Source of the DNA: Desulfovirgula thermocuniculi DSM 16036
GTDB lineage: Bacteria > Bacillota > Desulfotomaculia > Desulfotomaculales > Desulfovirgulaceae
Reading direction: 5' to 3'
Assembly (NCBI RefSeq): GCF_000429345.1
Contig: NZ_AUBR01000005.1
Location: 39,082-103,081 of the forward strand
DNA length: 64,000 nt
Below, one piece after another: positions 61,533 through 64,000 of the stretch. Each line of letters begins with the position of its first letter. The first letter of the stretch is position 1. The notes under the pieces are model-generated. The model was not told the origin of the DNA and ran no database searches. It saw nothing but the letters and a program-made list of their open reading frames with translations. The translations under genes and the position numbers were made by a program.

Positions 61533-62633
61533 TCAGTCTCCCAGGCAAATCCCCAACTGGCGGGCGGTGCGCAAGAGATCGCTGTCCAGGGGCACCGTGC
61601 GGATGCGGCCCGTGACCTCTGCGAGGGGAACGGCCACGATGGAGGTCCCTTTTAAGCTCACCATATGGCCAAACCGCCCCTCCATGACCAGCTGGACGGC
61701 TCCCGTGCCGTAGCGGGTGGCCAGGATGCGATCGTAGGCCGTGGGAGAACCGCCCCTTTGCAGGTGCCCGAGCACCGTAACTCTGGTTTCCTTGCCCGTG
61801 GCCTCCTCCACCTGCTGGGCCACCACCTGGCCGATGCCCCCCAGGCGTATGGGATCAAAGCTGTCCTCTACTTTCCTTTGCACCACCATTTCGCCACCGA
61901 CCGGCCTGGCTCCTTCTGCTACCACAATGATGCTGAACTTTTTCCCCTGGACCTCCCGCTGGCTGATCTTTTCGATGACCTTTTCGATCCGGTAAGGTAT
62001 CTCGGGAATGAGGATGACGTCGGCGCCGCCGGCTATTCCTGCGGCCAGGGCTATCCAGCCCGCGTACCTTCCCATCACCTCCAAGACCATCACGCGGTGG
62101 TGGGACTCGGCGGTGGTGTGGAGCTTGTCCAGGGCCTCTGTGGCCGTGGTGAGGGCGGTATCAAAACCGAAGGTCTGGTCGGTGGCCTGCAGATCGTTGT
62201 CAATGGTCTTGGGCACCCCTACTACGGGAAGGCCCTTTTCATAAAGTTCTTTGGCGATGGCCAGGCTGCCGTCACCGCCAATGATGATTAGCGCGTCAAC
62301 CCCGTGGATGCTTATGTTTTCAAAGATGCGGTCGGAAACATCGACAAACTCTTTTTTCCCGCCTTTTATGACGGGATAGTGAAAAGGATTATCGCGGTTG
62401 GTGGTTCCCAGGATGGTTCCCCCGCGGGGAAGAATGCCTACCACGTCCTGCTCCGTCAGCTCGCGGGCCTGGTTTTTAATGAGCCCGCCAAAGCCGTTTA
62501 GAAAGCCGACCACCGAGAGGCCGTACTCGCGTATGGCCGCTTTAACCACGGCTCTGATGACGGCGTTTAGTCCCGGAGCGTCTCCCCCACCGGTCAGCAC
62601 GCCTATTCTCCTAACCTTCTTGGCGGTGCTCAT
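61533..62633 (-). CDS. pfkA: 6-phosphofructokinase
   Basis: A 366-residue phosphofructokinase: IGVLTGGGDAPGLNAVIR, IIGGDGSLAIA (Gly 122), PKTIDNDLQATDQTFGFDTA (Lys 142), EVMGRYAGWIALAAG and LGHLQRGGSPTAYDR. Gly at the GGDG position is typical of ATP users, whereas Lys in PKTIDND is typical of PPi users; this mixed pair occurs in long PFK-like groups, so the phosphoryl donor is uncertain. ATG 62633 overlaps the upstream hydrolase stop by 4 bases. Confidence 0.93.
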   Translation of the reverse strand: MSTAKKVRRIGVLTGGGDAPGLNAVIRAVVKAAIREYGLSVVGFLNGFGGLIKNQARELTEQDVVGILPRGGTILGTTNRDNPFHYPVIKGGKKEFVDVSDRIFENISIHGVDALIIIGGDGSLAIAKELYEKGLPVVGVPKTIDNDLQATDQTFGFDTALTTATEALDKLHTTAESHHRVMVLEVMGRYAGWIALAAGIAGGADVILIPEIPYRIEKVIEKISQREVQGKKFSIIVVAEGARPVGGEMVVQRKVEDSFDPIRLGGIGQVVAQQVEEATGKETRVTVLGHLQRGGSPTAYDRILATRYGTGAVQLVMEGRFGHMVSLKGTSIVAVPLAEVTGRIRTVPLDSDLLRTARQLGICLGD

Positions 62634-63421
62634 TCCTGCATGCCCCCCATAGCTTTGATCCTTTGCTCCAGGAAGCGCCTGATGATCCTGTTCACTTCTT
62701 CCGGCTTCTCCAGCATGATCATATGGCCGGCACCGCTTATCACCTCGTGCTCCGCCCGGGGCAGGTTCTCCTGCAGGTAGCGCCCGAATTTTACCGGCGT
62801 GAGCATGTCCTGGTCGGCGGAAATAACCAGGGCGGGCACGTTGATGCCGGGGAGGTCTTTCATGAGGTCAAACCCGTTGCAGGCGCACAGGTCGTCGTAG
62901 TACACGGAGGTCGGGACTTCATACATCTCCCGGTAAGCGCTTTCCAGAAGGGAAGCCGGGGCATGGGGCCCGTAGGCAAGCTTTATAAAATCGCTAAAGT
63001 ATTCGCCCCTGGCGAATGCCTCCAGAAGGCTCGGCAGCACTTTCAGCCGGGCTCCGGTCCCGATGAGGATCATCCCGGCGAGCATTTCCGGGTAGCAGCG
63101 GGCAAAGTCCAGGGTTATGGCGCCTCCCATGGAGTGGCCGGCCAGGAAAAAGGGGTGCCCGATTAACTTCTCGGCAAAGGAGCGGATAAATTCGCGGTAA
63201 GAGGCGATGCTGCTGGCGCTTTTTCCCTGCGAGCGGCCGTGCCCGGGCAGGTCTACGGCCAGCACCATATATTCGTCCTGCAGGTCGCTGAGCTGGTACA
63301 GCCAGTGGCGGTGGCTGCCTCCTGCGCCGTGGACAAAGAGAACGGTTTGCCGCGGCTCTTTCCCCTGCGGTAGCCCGGATGCGTAATAATAACTCAGGCC
63401 GTCGATGATTACCTGGGGCAT
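62630..63421 (-). CDS. Alpha/beta hydrolase
   Basis: A 263-residue alpha/beta-fold hydrolase: oxyanion motif VLFVHGAGGSHRHW, nucleophile FLAGHSMGGAITLDFA, acid in ALVISADQDMLTP and His in VISGAGHMIML. Substrate unknown; such genes serve as esterases, lipases or thioesterases. It heads the hydrolase-pfkA-HAD run. Start ATG 63421 follows AAAGGAGGG. Confidence 0.92.
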   Translation of the reverse strand: MPQVIIDGLSYYYASGLPQGKEPRQTVLFVHGAGGSHRHWLYQLSDLQDEYMVLAVDLPGHGRSQGKSASSIASYREFIRSFAEKLIGHPFFLAGHSMGGAITLDFARCYPEMLAGMILIGTGARLKVLPSLLEAFARGEYFSDFIKLAYGPHAPASLLESAYREMYEVPTSVYYDDLCACNGFDLMKDLPGINVPALVISADQDMLTPVKFGRYLQENLPRAEHEVISGAGHMIMLEKPEEVNRIIRRFLEQRIKAMGGMQE

Positions 63422-63442
63422 TCCGGAGCCCTCCTTTGGCTG

Positions 63443-63601
63443 TCAGTGGTGATCGTGGTGGGCGTTGCAGCCGTGGTGCGGGGTTTCGGGTGTTTCCTCA
63501 TACTTTTTCCACATGGTAGTAAAGGCGTGCGCGATGACCAGCATGGCCAGGGTGGTGAAAAAGCCAAACACTATTCCCTGCCACCAGTGGGCAAAAAACA
63601 T
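63443..63601 (-). CDS. Small membrane protein with His-rich tail (52 aa)
   Basis: Reading from ATG 63601, behind GAGGGGGGACA, gives 52 residues: a single helix (about residues 6-26, WWQGIVFGFFTTLAMLVIAH) and a tail with HHGCNAHHDHH, which could bind a metal. It precedes the hydrolase gene by 21 bases on the same strand. I do not recognise it. Confidence 0.6.
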   Translation of the reverse strand: MFFAHWWQGIVFGFFTTLAMLVIAHAFTTMWKKYEETPETPHHGCNAHHDHH

Positions 63602-63710
63602 CTCGTTGTCCCCCCTCTTTAACTTACGTTTAACGCTTTATTTAATTCGTCCAGGAGCAACCTGCAAAACTCATAGCAGGCAATGGGTGAACAAGGCAAT
63701 TATAGCTATT

Positions 63711-63791
63711 TCAGGGATCCTTTGTCTTTTTAAGGCCATTCCCCAGGTCTAAAAAAAGCATCATGGTAATAATTAACAGAAAAGAGAGCAT
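63711..63791 (-). CDS. Possible hydrophobic micropeptide (26 aa)
   Basis: ATG 63791 follows AAGGGGGTGGT and opens a 26-residue frame with a hydrophobic first half (MLSFLLIITMMLFLDLG) and a Lys-rich end. No homologue is recognised. It may be chance reading in an otherwise gene-poor 400-base stretch. Confidence 0.25.
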   Translation of the reverse strand: MLSFLLIITMMLFLDLGNGLKKTKDP

Positions 63792-63849
63792 ACCACCCCC
63801 TTATAGACGCTGCTATAATGTGCCTTGCATGAGAGGAAGAGCAGAGTGG

Positions 63850-64000
63850 CTATGCTGCCATAAAATACCTCTTTCTCAGCTTTAGTGCCGCAAGAGTGCC
63901 GGCAAGAAAAGTAGTAATACAAAGGACTGTATCTATGAAAGCGTTGTCAATACCTCGCCGTGTCATCTTGTCCAGCCGCAGGTGCTCTTTTAGGAGAGCA
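63850..64000 (-). CDS. Possible 3' end of a gene entering from the right edge
   Basis: A frame open at the window edge runs 49 codons to a TAG at 63850, including LLKEHLRLDKMTRRGIDNAF and a hydrophobic run (VLCITTFLAGTLAAL) before RKRYFMAA. This looks like a membrane-associated C-terminus, but it cannot be judged without the rest. Nothing else is seen in 63792-63849. Confidence 0.35.
   Translation of the reverse strand, partial: ALLKEHLRLDKMTRRGIDNAFIDTVLCITTFLAGTLAALKLRKRYFMAA

Overview
The window looks like chromosome from a GC-rich, spore-forming anaerobe of the Desulfotomaculum/Pelotomaculum type (Firmicutes, Peptococcaceae-like). I infer this from spoVK, the Gram-positive order prkC-rsgA-rpe, the ricA-like/miaB pair, the block mutS-mutL-miaA-hfq, frequent GTG and TTG starts behind strong GGAGG sites, and a 12-gene methylmalonyl-CoA operon with its regulator in the order known from propionate-oxidising syntrophs (mmcA-M). 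The taxonomic call is inference; no rRNA or tRNA gene was seen.

Layout. 1-5.3 kb: end of a PASTA kinase, rsgA, rpe, a 39-residue rubredoxin-like protein, a lone cheW, an ABC-class ATPase, and a convergent YlbF/YmcA protein. 5.3-19.4 kb: miaB and mutS diverge; mutS and mutL are separated by a hydantoinase/oxoprolinase-type protein and a histone-deacetylase-fold hydrolase; then a methyltransferase, miaA, hfq with its terminator, and a reverse block of LysR regulator, PLP enzyme and spoVK. 19.6-27.8 kb: a dicarboxylate-type two-component system, a TRAP transporter with two solute-binding proteins, and a sigma-54 activator closed by a terminator.

27.9-36.6 kb: a clear sigma-54 promoter with upstream dyads precedes eight tightly packed genes: CitE-type CoA-ester lyase, a two-subunit ATP-dependent CoA ligase of the SucCD/ATP-citrate-lyase superfamily, an MmgE/PrpD protein, an FrhB-type flavo-iron-sulfur protein, an SdhA-like flavoprotein, an SdhB-like protein with a reduced second cluster domain, and a DUF1847 protein. 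This is the best candidate for an undescribed system. My hypothesis is catabolism of a branched C5 dicarboxylate (methylsuccinate, mesaconate or citramalate) to acetyl-CoA and pyruvate, with electrons leaving through a soluble FrhB-type module.

36.6-49.9 kb: lexA, then the sigma-54 activator MmcA and the mmc operon behind a second sigma-54 promoter: two-part fumarase, succinyl-CoA synthetase, two-part methylmalonyl-CoA mutase, epimerase, the parts of a methylmalonyl-CoA:pyruvate transcarboxylase, and malate dehydrogenase, ending in a strong terminator. Together these interconvert propionyl-CoA and succinyl-CoA and link fumarate, malate, oxaloacetate and pyruvate. The two sigma-54 operons lie side by side and both feed pyruvate metabolism.

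49.9-64 kb: a four-repeat PhoP box before pstC-pstA and a phospholipase C-like gene; DUF503 and an EamA transporter; a polar amino-acid ABC transporter with a 14-bp hairpin after the binding protein; a radical SAM enzyme and an HTH regulator; a small lipoprotein; a GT4 glycosyltransferase; a ComFB protein; a soluble P-type-ATPase-like HAD protein; pfkA; an alpha/beta hydrolase; and His-rich or hydrophobic microproteins near the right edge. Genes are packed closely, and several convergent pairs overlap at their stop codons.
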